Position numbers and translations under genes: made by a program
Part shown: piece by piece, positions 1 to 8,174 of the stretch
Numbering within the stretch: position 1 is the first letter of the stretch
Layout: each line of letters starts with the position of its first letter
Notes under the pieces: model-generated
Seen by the model: only the letters and a program-made list of their open reading frames with translations
Databases searched by the model: none
Told to the model about the DNA's origin: nothing
NCBI GenBank assembly: GCA_026645415.1
Contig: JAPEVH010000020.1
Location: 1 to 64,000 of the forward strand
Source: Candidatus Electronema sp.
Lineage (GTDB): Bacteria; Desulfobacterota; Desulfobulbia; Desulfobulbales; Desulfobulbaceae
Length of the DNA stretch: 64,000 nucleotides
Direction of reading: 5' to 3'

Positions 1-1
1 C

Positions 2-697
2 GAACAAATCAGCGGCTGGCTGGCTGCTGAGAAAAATATGCGGATCAGCCATGAGCGCATTTATCAACACATCGCCCGCGACAGGAAGCAAGGAGGAAAC
101 TTGCATCTTCACTTACGCTGCCGAAAGAAAAGAAAAAAACGTTATGGAAGCACTGATCGGCGGGGTCAGATCAGAAATCGTGTGTCGATAGATAAAAGGC
201 CTGATATTGTTGAAGAACGATCCAGAATTGGTGATTGGGAGGCCGACACGGTCATAGGTCGTCGAGGAGGCTCTGTTCTTGTCACTTTAGTTGAACGGAA
301 GTCGCGTTTCAGCGTTATTGCCCTTGCGCCGGACAAACGGGCGGACAGTGTCACACAGGCTCTTGCCGGAGCACTGCTCCCATATCAGGAACAAGTTCAC
401 ACCATAACGTGCGATAACGGCAAGGAATTCGCTTTTCATGAGGAGTTCTCCGCCGCGCTTCAGGCTGAATGCTTCTTCGCTCACCCTTATCAGGCTTGGG
501 AACGGGGACTTAATGAGAATACGAATGGGCTTATACGGCAATATCTCCCAAAAGGAACTGATTTCGATATGTTGTGCCAGAATGACATCAACTTGATCAT
601 GGATCAGCTTAACAACAGGCCACGAAAATCTCTTGGCTTCAACACGCCAAAAAAGCTATTCTTGGGAACCTGCCAAAAAGTTGCACTTGGAACTTGA
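2..697 (+). CDS. IS30-family transposase, 5' end cut by window edge
   Basis: C-terminal two thirds of a DDE transposase of the IS30 family. The frame is open to the left edge (first codons read EQISGWLAAEKN, the usual IS30 EQISG segment before the ISHERIYQHI motif), so the true start lies outside the window and the ATG at 38 is internal. The rve-type catalytic core is intact: first Asp in GDWEADTVIG, second Asp in TCDNGKEF, and Glu in the NENTNGLIRQYLPKGTDF block typical of IS30. The protein ends normally with KSLGFNTPKKLF followed by a short tail. It lies 94 bp upstream of the grpE start codon. Family assignment is firm; whether the element is active cannot be judged without the left end. 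Confidence 0.93.
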   Translation, partial: EQISGWLAAEKNMRISHERIYQHIARDRKQGGNLHLHLRCRKKRKKRYGSTDRRGQIRNRVSIDKRPDIVEERSRIGDWEADTVIGRRGGSVLVTLVERKSRFSVIALAPDKRADSVTQALAGALLPYQEQVHTITCDNGKEFAFHEEFSAALQAECFFAHPYQAWERGLNENTNGLIRQYLPKGTDFDMLCQNDINLIMDQLNNRPRKSLGFNTPKKLFLGTCQKVALGT

Positions 698-703
698 ATC
701 CAC
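678..703 (+). repeat. Possible right terminal inverted repeat of the IS30 element
   Basis: The sequence around the transposase stop codon (core GTTGCACTTGGAACTTGAAT) resembles right ends of IS30-family elements as I remember them. The left end is outside the window, so neither the inverted repeat nor the target duplication can be verified. Confidence 0.3.
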
Positions 704-708
704 ATACC

Positions 709-737
709 TTGACATAGACAATATCTATACTTACTGT
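709..737 (+). promoter_or_regulatory. Possible grpE promoter at the IS boundary
   Basis: A perfect TTGACA box at 709-714 starts a few bases after the presumed IS30 end. The best-placed -10 candidate, TACTGT at 732-737 with a 17-nt spacer, is weak. No CIRCE element is visible, and a heat-shock sigma-32 pair with proper spacing is not present. Confidence 0.3.
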
Positions 738-791
738 TGCCCCCAGATTTTATTCATTTTACGAAAACCGCTCACTCAAGGGAGAAAATAC

Positions 792-1352
792 GTGGCTGAA
801 GAGAATAAAACAGAGGAGATGCAAGAAGAGCAGCAGGCAGCGGCAATAGCCGATGAAGCCGCATCCGATATGGAGGCCTTGACCAAAGAGCTGGAAGAAA
901 TTCGCGCAAAGCTAGATCAGATGACCCGTTTTGCTGCTGAGGCAGAAAATTCCAAGAAACGCATGGAGCGGGAGCAGGAAAAACTGCGTAAGTATGCAGG
1001 TGAGACCATTCTCCGGGAGCTACTGACCACGGCTGACAATCTTGACCGCGCTTTGGAGCAAGGCAAAATAGAAGGCGGTGATTCTGCGCAGAACTTAGCT
1101 GCCATGCTGGCCGGGGTTGAGCTGACCAAAAAGGGCCTAGACACCATGCTGGAACGCTTTGAAGTAACTGCGGTGGATTCTGTTGGCCAACCTTTTGATC
1201 CAGATAACATGGATGCCTTAACAATGGAGGCCAGCGAGGAAATTCCAAATAATCATGTGCTGCGCGAGTTTGCCAAAGGATACATGTTTAAAGATCGGAT
1301 GCTTCGCCATGCCCAAGTAGTAGTATCCAGCGGCCCCGCAAAAAACGAATAA
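792..1352 (+). CDS. grpE: GrpE, nucleotide exchange factor of DnaK
   Basis: Cytoplasmic co-chaperone that releases ADP from DnaK. The 186-residue product has the usual layout: an acidic Glu-rich N-terminus, a long coiled coil (about residues 30-85, including MTRFAAEAENSKKRMERE) and a C-terminal beta wing with the family motif GQPFDPDNMDAL and the closing GYMFKDRMLRHAQVVVS. The open frame extends upstream to 633, but the GTG at 792 is preceded by AAGGGAG with good spacing and gives the normal GrpE length; the upstream part reads into the IS30 end. dnaK follows after 125 bp. No hrcA or dnaJ is seen next to it. Confidence 0.95.
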   Translation: MAEENKTEEMQEEQQAAAIADEAASDMEALTKELEEIRAKLDQMTRFAAEAENSKKRMEREQEKLRKYAGETILRELLTTADNLDRALEQGKIEGGDSAQNLAAMLAGVELTKKGLDTMLERFEVTAVDSVGQPFDPDNMDALTMEASEEIPNNHVLREFAKGYMFKDRMLRHAQVVVSSGPAKNE

Positions 1353-1477
1353 ACAGTGCATTTTTTGCCTCTGCCAAACAAGTTCCCTTGACAAGGTCGT
1401 TTTTATGCGCATTGTTTACAACGACAGGCAGAGCATTAAACCATTTGTCCGATAAATGATTTAAGGAGATATATATC

Positions 1478-3382
1478 ATGGCTAAAATTATTGGCATCGA
1501 CCTCGGCACCACTAATTCGTGCGTAGCGATTATGGAAGGTGGCGACCCAAAGGTTATCGAAAATAGCGAAGGAAACCGAACAACTCCTTCGATTGTTGCT
1601 TTCCCTGATAGCGGTGAGCGACTAGTTGGGCAGGTTGCTAAACGACAGGCTGTTACTAACCCAACGCGTACCCTTTTTGCTATTAAACGACTGATCGGCC
1701 GCAAGTTTACTGATCCAGAAGTTAAGAAATCTATTGAGCTGAGTCCTTTCCAAATTACAGCAGCTGCAAATGGCGATGCTGTCGTTGAGGTTGAGGGTAA
1801 GAGCTATTCTGCTGCGGAAATCTCTGCCATGATCCTTGGCAAGATGAAGAAGACTGCTGAGGAGTATTTGGGCGAGACCGTCACCGAAGCAGTAGTTACT
1901 GTACCAGCGTACTTTAACGATGCGCAGCGGCAAGCAACCAAAGACGCTGGCAAGATTGCTGGCCTGAACGTGCAGCGGATCATCAACGAACCGACCGCAG
2001 CCGCTCTTGCCTATGGTTTGGACAAAAAAGGTGAAGAGACGGTAGCTGTTTTTGACCTTGGCGGTGGTACATTTGACATCTCTATTCTGGAGATTGGTGA
2101 CGGTGTATTTGAGGTAAAATCTACCAACGGCGACACCTTCCTTGGCGGCGAAGATTTTGACATGCGTATTGTCAACTGGTTGGCTGACGAGTTTAAGCGT
2201 GAGAACGGTATTGACCTGCGCGGCGATAAGATGGCTCTCCAGCGGCTCAAAGAAGAAGCAGAAAAGGCCAAGAAAGAACTTTCCAGCTCTATGGAAACAG
2301 ACATCAATCTGCCTTTCATCACCGCTGACGCGACCGGCCCCAAGCATCTAAATATTAAACTCTCCCGCGCCAAGTTGGAAGCATTAGTTGCTGACCTGAT
2401 TGACCGCTGCGAAGGACCGTGCCGCACGGCACTCAAAGATGCGGGCGTTGATCCATCTAAGATTGATGAGGTAATTCTGGTTGGTGGTATGACCCGGATG
2501 CCCAAGGTTCAAGAGAAGGTAAAACAGATATTTGGCAAGGATCCACATAAGGGCGTAAACCCAGACGAAGTTGTTGCTGTAGGCGCAGCAATTCAGGGCG
2601 GCGTTCTTAAAGGTGATGTAAAGGACGTGCTCCTGCTCGATGTTACTCCGCTGTCTCTGGGCATTGAGACCCTCGGCGGTGTAATGACCAAACTGATCGA
2701 GAAGAACACCACTGTGCCGACCAAGAAGAGCCAGATTTTCTCTACTGCTGCGGATAACCAACCTGCGGTCTCCATTCATGTCCTCCAAGGCGAGCGAGAG
2801 ATGGCGACTAACAACAAGACTATTGGTCGCTTTGATCTAGCTGACATCCCGACAGCACCGCGTGGTGTGCCGCAGATCGAGGTTACCTTTGACTTGGATG
2901 CAAACGGCATTCTCCATGTTTCGGCCAAAGACTTGGGCACAAACAAGGAGCAGTCTATTCGCATCACCGCTTCCTCTGGTTTGAGCGAAACTGAGATTGA
3001 GCAGATGAAGAAGGATGCAGAGCTACATGCAGAAGAGGATAAAAAGCGTAAGGAAGTAATTGAGGCCCGCAACCATGCTGACTCAATGATTCACATGGCT
3101 GAGAAGAGTTTGAAGGAACTGGGTGACAAGGTTGACGCTACAACCAAGGCTAATGTGGAAAGCGAGATTGAGAAGGTGAAAAAGGCTATGGAGAGCGAGG
3201 ATGCAGAAACAATTAAGGCTGCAACCGAATCTCTGACCAATGCCTCACACAAACTGGCCGAGCTGATTTATGCGCAGGCATCACAGCAGGGTGCGCCCGG
3301 TGCTGATGCAGGCCCGGCAGGCGGACAGAAGGGTAAGGACGATGACGATGTAGTTGATGCAGACTTTGAGGAAGTGAAGTAG
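1478..3382 (+). CDS. dnaK: Chaperone protein DnaK (Hsp70)
   Basis: ATP-dependent Hsp70 chaperone of 634 residues, normal length. The actin-like ATPase domain shows [18 protein letters not shown] at the N-terminus, [28 protein letters not shown], the [12 protein letters not shown] phosphate loop and [12 protein letters not shown]. The substrate-binding domain starts after [18 protein letters not shown] and is followed by the helical lid. The C-terminus is a Gly-rich linker ending in DADFEEVK, as in bacterial DnaK. The start ATG is preceded by AAGGAG. It forms the grpE-dnaK pair; GrpE is its exchange factor. No dnaJ follows; the next gene is tsaE after a hairpin terminator. Confidence 0.98.
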   Translation: MAKIIGIDLGTTNSCVAIMEGGDPKVIENSEGNRTTPSIVAFPDSGERLVGQVAKRQAVTNPTRTLFAIKRLIGRKFTDPEVKKSIELSPFQITAAANGDAVVEVEGKSYSAAEISAMILGKMKKTAEEYLGETVTEAVVTVPAYFNDAQRQATKDAGKIAGLNVQRIINEPTAAALAYGLDKKGEETVAVFDLGGGTFDISILEIGDGVFEVKSTNGDTFLGGEDFDMRIVNWLADEFKRENGIDLRGDKMALQRLKEEAEKAKKELSSSMETDINLPFITADATGPKHLNIKLSRAKLEALVADLIDRCEGPCRTALKDAGVDPSKIDEVILVGGMTRMPKVQEKVKQIFGKDPHKGVNPDEVVAVGAAIQGGVLKGDVKDVLLLDVTPLSLGIETLGGVMTKLIEKNTTVPTKKSQIFSTAADNQPAVSIHVLQGEREMATNNKTIGRFDLADIPTAPRGVPQIEVTFDLDANGILHVSAKDLGTNKEQSIRITASSGLSETEIEQMKKDAELHAEEDKKRKEVIEARNHADSMIHMAEKSLKELGDKVDATTKANVESEIEKVKKAMESEDAETIKAATESLTNASHKLAELIYAQASQQGAPGADAGPAGGQKGKDDDDVVDADFEEVK

Positions 3383-3410
3383 CTTCCAGCACCGTTCAGG
3401 TTGTACAAGC

Positions 3411-3448
3411 AAAGGGAGGGCAGGCGAGCTGTTCTCCCTTTCTTTTTT
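3411..3448 (+). terminator. Rho-independent terminator after dnaK
   Basis: AAAGGGAG (3411-3418) pairs perfectly with CTCCCTTT (3434-3441), giving an 8-bp stem, and is followed by C and six T. It sits 28 bp after the dnaK stop codon. Confidence 0.8.
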
Positions 3449-3534
3449 GGCTTTCCTCTGTGTTGCTTCAGCAGAACGAAGGTGGTAGAGTTGTCGGCAA
3501 TTTGGTAAAATTTATTTCTTTTCAGCAATAAACT

Positions 3535-4029
3535 ATGAGACAGCAGGGGTCAGTGGAGTTCTTTTTACCTGATCTAGCAGCCACAGCAAAGCTAGGACAA
3601 CAATTGGGCAGGATAGCCCAGAACAATGATGTGTTCCTACTCCACGGTGCGCTTGGCGCGGGAAAAACTACGCTGACGCAGGCTATTGCTGTCGGACTAG
3701 AAGTACCGCCGGAACAGTACGTCAGTAGCCCCTCTTTTGCCCTTTTGAACGAATACAAAGGCCGCTTACCCTTGTTTCATCTTGACTGCTATCGACTGTC
3801 TGGCGAAGAAGATGTAGAAGGAGCTGGGCTAACTGATTATATTGGCAGTACCGGCCTGACTGTCATTGAATGGCCAGACCGACTTGGTAGCTTGCTGCCT
3901 CTGGAGCGGTTAGACATTATATTGGAAACGGTCGAAGGTGAGACAACACGGCGACGATGTATTATACAGCCGATTGGGGCGGCGTGGAGAGAGCGAATGA
4001 AAACAATTGACGCTGATAGTATACTGTAG
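3535..4029 (+). CDS. tsaE: TsaE, ATPase for tRNA t6A synthesis
   Basis: ATPase of the TsaBDE complex that makes threonylcarbamoyl-adenosine at position 37 of ANN-decoding tRNAs (YjeE/UPF0079 family). It has the P-loop HGALGAGKTTLTQAI near residue 41, the SSPSFALLNEY switch-like segment, the family motif LFHLDCYRL, and IEWPDRLGSLLP. At 164 residues it is close to the family length of about 150. The ATG at 3535 has no strong Shine-Dalgarno but is the only sensible start. The partner genes tsaB and tsaD are not in the window. Confidence 0.92.
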   Translation: MRQQGSVEFFLPDLAATAKLGQQLGRIAQNNDVFLLHGALGAGKTTLTQAIAVGLEVPPEQYVSSPSFALLNEYKGRLPLFHLDCYRLSGEEDVEGAGLTDYIGSTGLTVIEWPDRLGSLLPLERLDIILETVEGETTRRRCIIQPIGAAWRERMKTIDADSIL

Positions 4030-4082
4030 TTTACTTGCAACTAAGCTGTTTTTATTACAATCCTTGAGAAGGAGTCCTGAAA

Positions 4083-4643
4083 GTGAAAAGAATTGCCATC
4101 GTTGTGCTGTTAATCAGTTTCTTGGGAACATGCCCTGCCCAAGGAAAAAACTCTCATCATAACTCACCCGATTATCCTGTTGGAAATGTCAATGGAATGA
4201 TTTTCAAATTGAATCATCAGTATTCCCCTCATACTGGCGATAGCGATTTTGATAGCCTTCTCATTGAAATCAACAGAACAGCAGGTGGCAGATTCCAACA
4301 GTATATTGGGGATATTTGCACAGGATTTAATATTCCTCAAGAAAAGGTCATGATGATGATCTATCAAGAGAAAATGCAGCCAGCAGATGTATTTATGGTG
4401 CTTCAACTCGTTAGGTTAAGTGGCCAACCATATCAAAAAATCATGAAGCACTTCAGGCAGCATAAAAGAAAAGGTTGGGGTGCCGTAGCTCTTTCTTTAG
4501 GATTTAAGCCTGGCTCGCGAAAATTTATTTTACTAAGACAAGATGTTCCTTATGTTATCTGGAATTACGCTGTAGTATGGCAAGAAAATCACAGTTGGAA
4601 CAAGGGATCAAAGAGTAAAAAAGGTTCTAAGGGTAAAAGGTAA
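4083..4643 (+). CDS. Small secreted protein of unknown function with GWG...LGxKPGS motif
   Basis: 186-residue protein with a clear signal peptide (MKRIAIVVLLISFLGTCPAQG), so probably periplasmic or surface exposed. GTG start at 4083 with AAGGAG eight bases upstream. The middle is helical (FQQYIGDICTGFNIPQEKVMMMI, then MQPADVFMVLQLVRLSGQPY). It carries the motif GWGAVALSLGFKPGSRKF, which I recognise from small exported hypothetical proteins of Desulfobacterota and others; no function is known to me. The tail is very basic (WNKGSKSKKGSKGKR), unusual for a periplasmic protein and possibly nucleic-acid or membrane binding. It stands alone between tsaE and a hairpin terminator. Confidence 0.75.
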   Translation: MKRIAIVVLLISFLGTCPAQGKNSHHNSPDYPVGNVNGMIFKLNHQYSPHTGDSDFDSLLIEINRTAGGRFQQYIGDICTGFNIPQEKVMMMIYQEKMQPADVFMVLQLVRLSGQPYQKIMKHFRQHKRKGWGAVALSLGFKPGSRKFILLRQDVPYVIWNYAVVWQENHSWNKGSKSKKGSKGKR

Positions 4644-4659
4644 GAAGAAAACCAGAAAG

Positions 4660-4685
4660 CTGTCCCACTATCTCGTGTGGGACAG
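4660..4685 (+). terminator. Hairpin terminator after the secreted protein gene
   Basis: CTGTCCCAC (4660-4668) and GTGGGACAG (4677-4685) form a perfect 9-bp stem with an 8-nt loop, followed by TATATTCTTTCTTT. The ATG of the next gene lies only 14 bases further, so the hairpin may also act in its leader. Confidence 0.65.
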
Positions 4686-4699
4686 TATATTCTTTCTTT

Positions 4700-5401
4700 A
4701 TGTGGAAAATAAAAATCAAGGCAAAGAAGACAGCATATTTCTTTCTCCTGATAATCATTATCCTTACCTTACTTCATTGCATTGCACTTTTTTTATTTTT
4801 CCATTCTGATAATCCAAGAGTTCTGGATTTCACACTCTGGTTTGACTTAGATACTGAACGAAATATTCCTTCCTTCTATTCTGCTGCTGCTATTCTGTTT
4901 TGCTCCCTGCTTTCTTTTCTTCTTGCGTGCTTCGCAAAAACAACAGATAAGTTTCATTTTATACACTGGCTCGGCTCATCCTTTATCTTTTTATTTTTAT
5001 CCATAGACGAAGCCTGTGAGTTGCATGAAGCTATAGGTGATTTGGTAGAAAAATATATTCATGCCACTGGTTTAATTTATTTTCCTTGGGTACTTCCTTA
5101 CAGCATTTTGGCTATACTCTGTGCCTTACTCTACCTGAAATTTTTTCTTCAGTTACCCTCACGAACCAAAAGGTTGTTCATAGTCTCTGGAGCAATTTAT
5201 TTTATAGGAGCGGTATTTTTTGACATGCTTGGCGGCAGAGAAGCTGAATTGCACGGCTTTGACTCGGTGATATACTGCCTGCTCTACACTGTTGAAGAAT
5301 TTCTGGAGATGCTTGGTATTGTGGGGATGATTTATACGCTTCTTGATTACATTGAAGAGAAATATGGAAGCATAGTAATCACGTTGCAATTGGAGAGATG
5401 A
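4700..5401 (+). CDS. Conserved polytopic membrane protein, function unknown
   Basis: 233 residues with about six hydrophobic helices (residues roughly 12-34, 60-80, 90-103, 128-150, 160-175, 195-218). Polar motifs sit at helix ends: FLSIDEACELHEAIGDLVEKY after the third helix, GGREAELHG, and TVEEFLEMLGIVG in the last. I have seen a similar Asp-Glu/His-Glu plus EE-LEMLG pattern in unannotated bacterial membrane proteins but cannot name a family. Three of the acidic or His positions could bind metal; that is a guess. The 3' end overlaps the convergent waaF gene by 23 bp. Its base composition is AT-rich compared with its neighbours. Confidence 0.7.
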   Translation: MWKIKIKAKKTAYFFLLIIIILTLLHCIALFLFFHSDNPRVLDFTLWFDLDTERNIPSFYSAAAILFCSLLSFLLACFAKTTDKFHFIHWLGSSFIFLFLSIDEACELHEAIGDLVEKYIHATGLIYFPWVLPYSILAILCALLYLKFFLQLPSRTKRLFIVSGAIYFIGAVFFDMLGGREAELHGFDSVIYCLLYTVEEFLEMLGIVGMIYTLLDYIEEKYGSIVITLQLER

Positions 5402-6443
5402 AGTGATTCTGGAGCCGCGCTAAAACAGCTTGCTCTACGTCTTCTACGCTGATTTGTTGCATACACTGAAAATGTCCCTGTGGGCAGTGGGTTTTCAGAC
5501 AGGGACTACAGGAAATATCTTTTCTTACCACAACTGCTTGCTCGGAAAATGGGCCTGTGGCAATATGATTTGTGGAGCCAAATATTGCTACTGAGGGAAT
5601 GTGTAAGGCAGCCGCAACGTGCATTAAGCCAGAATCATTAGTCACAAAGACCTGACAAAGGGCTATGCAGGCTATCGCCTGAGCAAGACTGGTTTTGCCG
5701 GTTACGTCCAATACCTGTTCTCCCGCAACAGCAACAATTTCCGCTGCTGCCTTTTGATCGGCTGCTGTACCAAAAACAATGATTTGCGCACCAAGAGTAG
5801 TAGCAAGTCTTCCAGCCAAGGCCGCATAATTTGCGCTTGGCCAGCATTTGGCTGGGCCGTAAGCTGCACCGGGATTGAGACCGATAATTGGTCTACTTGT
5901 ATTTTGTCGAAACTGTGCCAGCAGAATCTCGGCCTCTTGCTTTGCCTTTGAATCAAGGAACAGCTCTAACGCATTCTCGTGCCGCTGTAAGCCCAGTCCT
6001 TCCAGCATCTCTTGATAATAATGCACCTGATGCTTTTTTTTGATGGCTGGATTTTTACGTACACCGTGCGTTAAGAGCAAACCTCTGCCATCAGTGCTGT
6101 AACCAGCCCTAATTGGGATGTGGGCTAAAAAGGTGATCAAGGCTGCTTCAAAGGCATTTTGCAGGAGTATAGTTGCGTCATATTGTTTCGCTCGTAATTC
6201 AGCCGCTAAACGAAATTTACCTCGCAGACCTTGATGCCGTCCCTGCTTGTCATAAAGAAAAATCTGATCAATATGCGGACAAGCGGCAAAAACATCTGCT
6301 ACCCAAGGCAGGGCGAGCAAAGTAATCTGCGCATCTGGAAAATTGCGGCGAATGGTGCGTATTGCCGGTGTAGTCATGACTGCATCGCCAATCCAATTCG
6401 TAGAACGAATCAGAATATTGCGTGCCTCTTGTAACTGTTTCAC
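5379..6443 (-). CDS. waaF: ADP-heptose:LPS heptosyltransferase II
   Basis: GT9-family transferase that adds the second L-glycero-D-manno-heptose to the LPS inner core, at the cytoplasmic face of the inner membrane. 354 residues, normal length. Visible family motifs are NILIRSTNWIGDAVMTTPA at the N-terminus, the IDQIFLYDK segment, LNPGAAYGPAKCWP before the nucleotide-binding half, DVTGKTSLAQAIA, FVTNDSGLMHVAAAL, and AIFGSTNHIATGP. GTG start, only 4 bp after the ygiQ stop codon, so probably the last gene of an lptG-ygiQ-waaF unit. gmhA at 61 kb supplies the heptose pathway. Confidence 0.93.
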   Translation of the reverse strand: MKQLQEARNILIRSTNWIGDAVMTTPAIRTIRRNFPDAQITLLALPWVADVFAACPHIDQIFLYDKQGRHQGLRGKFRLAAELRAKQYDATILLQNAFEAALITFLAHIPIRAGYSTDGRGLLLTHGVRKNPAIKKKHQVHYYQEMLEGLGLQRHENALELFLDSKAKQEAEILLAQFRQNTSRPIIGLNPGAAYGPAKCWPSANYAALAGRLATTLGAQIIVFGTAADQKAAAEIVAVAGEQVLDVTGKTSLAQAIACIALCQVFVTNDSGLMHVAAALHIPSVAIFGSTNHIATGPFSEQAVVVRKDISCSPCLKTHCPQGHFQCMQQISVEDVEQAVLARLQNHFISPIAT

Positions 6444-6447
6444 AGTG

Positions 6448-8163
6448 TTATCGTTTTTTCATCTTTTTGTCTTTCACCAAAAACAGTTCCTTCTGTTGCT
6501 CTCGCCTGCGCGCATCTCGCTCGACAAAACAGGGCTGGCCGGTAAAGGGATTTTCGCCAGTCCAATACATTACTGTTGACCATGTTGAAGGGCTTGGCGT
6601 GAAGATTTGCACCTGCTTAGGCAGCAGCTTCAGCTCGCGCAGACAGAAGCTACGTAGGGCTTCCATGTCCTCTTGTTTACATCCCGGATGCGCAGCAATC
6701 ATGTAATAGGTAAGAAATTGCGGCAGATTTTCTTTGTTGCTCATCTGATTGAACAGATCACGAAAGCGAAGCAGGCCATCCATTTCCGGCTTGCCCATGC
6801 AAGAGAGTACCTGTGGCTGGCAATGTTCTGGCGCAGCCTTCATCTGGCCAGAGACATGATGCCGCACCACTTGCCGAAGATATTTTAGGCAGTTTTTTTG
6901 GTCTGCTAAAATAAGATCATAACGAATACCTGATGAGACAACCACTTTTTTGATTCCTTTCAGCGAACGTAGCTCTTCCAATAAAGCCATCTGCTCGCTG
7001 TGATCAACAGGCAAATTTTTGCAGATTTTAGGAAAAAGGCAGCGGCGATCAGAACAACTTCCCTTGCTCAGTTTCTTTTGGCACTCGATGCCATACATAT
7101 TGGCGGTCGGCCCGCCTACATCTTGGATACGCCCTTTAAAATCTGGGCGTTCAGCGAGTCGTTGAACCTCGGTAACTATAGACTGCCTGCTCCGCCAGGT
7201 GACGGTGCGGCCTTGATGGACAGCAATTGCACAGAAATTACATTCTCCGTAGCAGCCGCGATGTGAGGTAATAGAAAAAGCGATGGTCTCCAAGGCGCGT
7301 ACGTTTCCTCTTTGCTTATCAAAGGGATGCACACTATGCTGATAGTCAAGACTATGGACTTGATCTAATTCTGCCTGACTGAGAGGTGGCTGCGGTGGAT
7401 TTTGGATCAGCCAGCGTGAACCATGTTGCTGGGCCAGTCCTTGGGCGGTAATCGCATCGCTATTGGCATAGAACAGACGAAACATCTCGGTAAAATTTCG
7501 TTTCTGCACAGGTGCATTCCCGGCGACTTCTTCATACGCCAGCAAAGCAAGGTATGTTTCTGGCTTTGCGTTGCTCGCATAACAAAGACCGCGAATTTGC
7601 CGCGTATCTTGGCTGTCACGCAAAGCTATGGCCAGCTCAACGACACTGCGCTCGGCCATGCCATAGAGCAGATAGTCTGCCTTCGCATCAAGAAGAATGG
7701 AACGGCGCACTGAATTTGACCACCAGTCGTAATGCGCAATGCGGCGCAGGCTGGCCTCTATGCCACCAAGAACAATTGGACAGGTCTTTTTAAATTTCGC
7801 CCGGATCAAGTTGGCATACACGATCACAGCCCGATCAGGCCGCCGCGTATTGATTCCTCCCGGCGTATGGTCGTCCTGCTGCCGCCGTCGCTTAGAGGCT
7901 GTGTAATTAGCAACCATCGAATCGACACAGCCACCGCTCACTCCCCAGAAAAGCCTTGGCTCGCCAAGACGGCAAATATCATCACTGGTTAAGTCTGGCT
8001 GACTGATAATTCCAACCCGAAAGCCTGCCGCCTCCAATACTCGCCCAATCACGGCAGTTCCAGAAAAAGGCGAGTCTATGTATGCGTCACCATTAACAAG
8101 AATAACATCTAAACAGTCCCAGCCGCGCTGGCGGACTTCTTGTAAAGTAGAGGGAAGAAACAT
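6448..8163 (-). CDS. ygiQ: YgiQ family radical SAM protein
   Basis: 571 residues, close to the 600-700 usual for the UPF0313/YgiQ family. The N-terminal part is a B12-binding-like Rossmann region (DVILVNGDAYIDSPFSGTAV) followed by the YgiQ N-domain (PRLFWGVSGGCVDSMVANYT). The radical SAM core has CYGECNFCAIAVHQGR, the Cx3Cx2C motif that holds the 4Fe-4S cluster, and later KNLPVDHSEQMALL and VSSGIRYDLI. Near the end are YYMIAAHPGC and VQIFTPSPSTWSTVMYWTG, both typical of YgiQ. The reaction is not established. It lies between lptG (11 bp) and waaF (4 bp). The Lys-rich C-terminus KDKKMKKR is unremarkable. Confidence 0.93.
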   Translation of the reverse strand: MFLPSTLQEVRQRGWDCLDVILVNGDAYIDSPFSGTAVIGRVLEAAGFRVGIISQPDLTSDDICRLGEPRLFWGVSGGCVDSMVANYTASKRRRQQDDHTPGGINTRRPDRAVIVYANLIRAKFKKTCPIVLGGIEASLRRIAHYDWWSNSVRRSILLDAKADYLLYGMAERSVVELAIALRDSQDTRQIRGLCYASNAKPETYLALLAYEEVAGNAPVQKRNFTEMFRLFYANSDAITAQGLAQQHGSRWLIQNPPQPPLSQAELDQVHSLDYQHSVHPFDKQRGNVRALETIAFSITSHRGCYGECNFCAIAVHQGRTVTWRSRQSIVTEVQRLAERPDFKGRIQDVGGPTANMYGIECQKKLSKGSCSDRRCLFPKICKNLPVDHSEQMALLEELRSLKGIKKVVVSSGIRYDLILADQKNCLKYLRQVVRHHVSGQMKAAPEHCQPQVLSCMGKPEMDGLLRFRDLFNQMSNKENLPQFLTYYMIAAHPGCKQEDMEALRSFCLRELKLLPKQVQIFTPSPSTWSTVMYWTGENPFTGQPCFVERDARRREQQKELFLVKDKKMKKR

Positions 8164-8174
8164 AAAGAAAAAAC

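Noticed and set aside
707-748. Sigma-32 heat-shock promoter for grpE
   Set aside because: CTTGACA and CCCCAGAT are present but 26 nt apart, far from the 13-17 nt needed.
633-791. N-terminal extension of GrpE
   Set aside because: The extension reads through the IS30 end and promoter region; the GTG at 792 has a good ribosome-binding site and gives normal length.
772-1248. Minus-strand 158-residue frame
   Set aside because: Antisense shadow of grpE, with no family resemblance.
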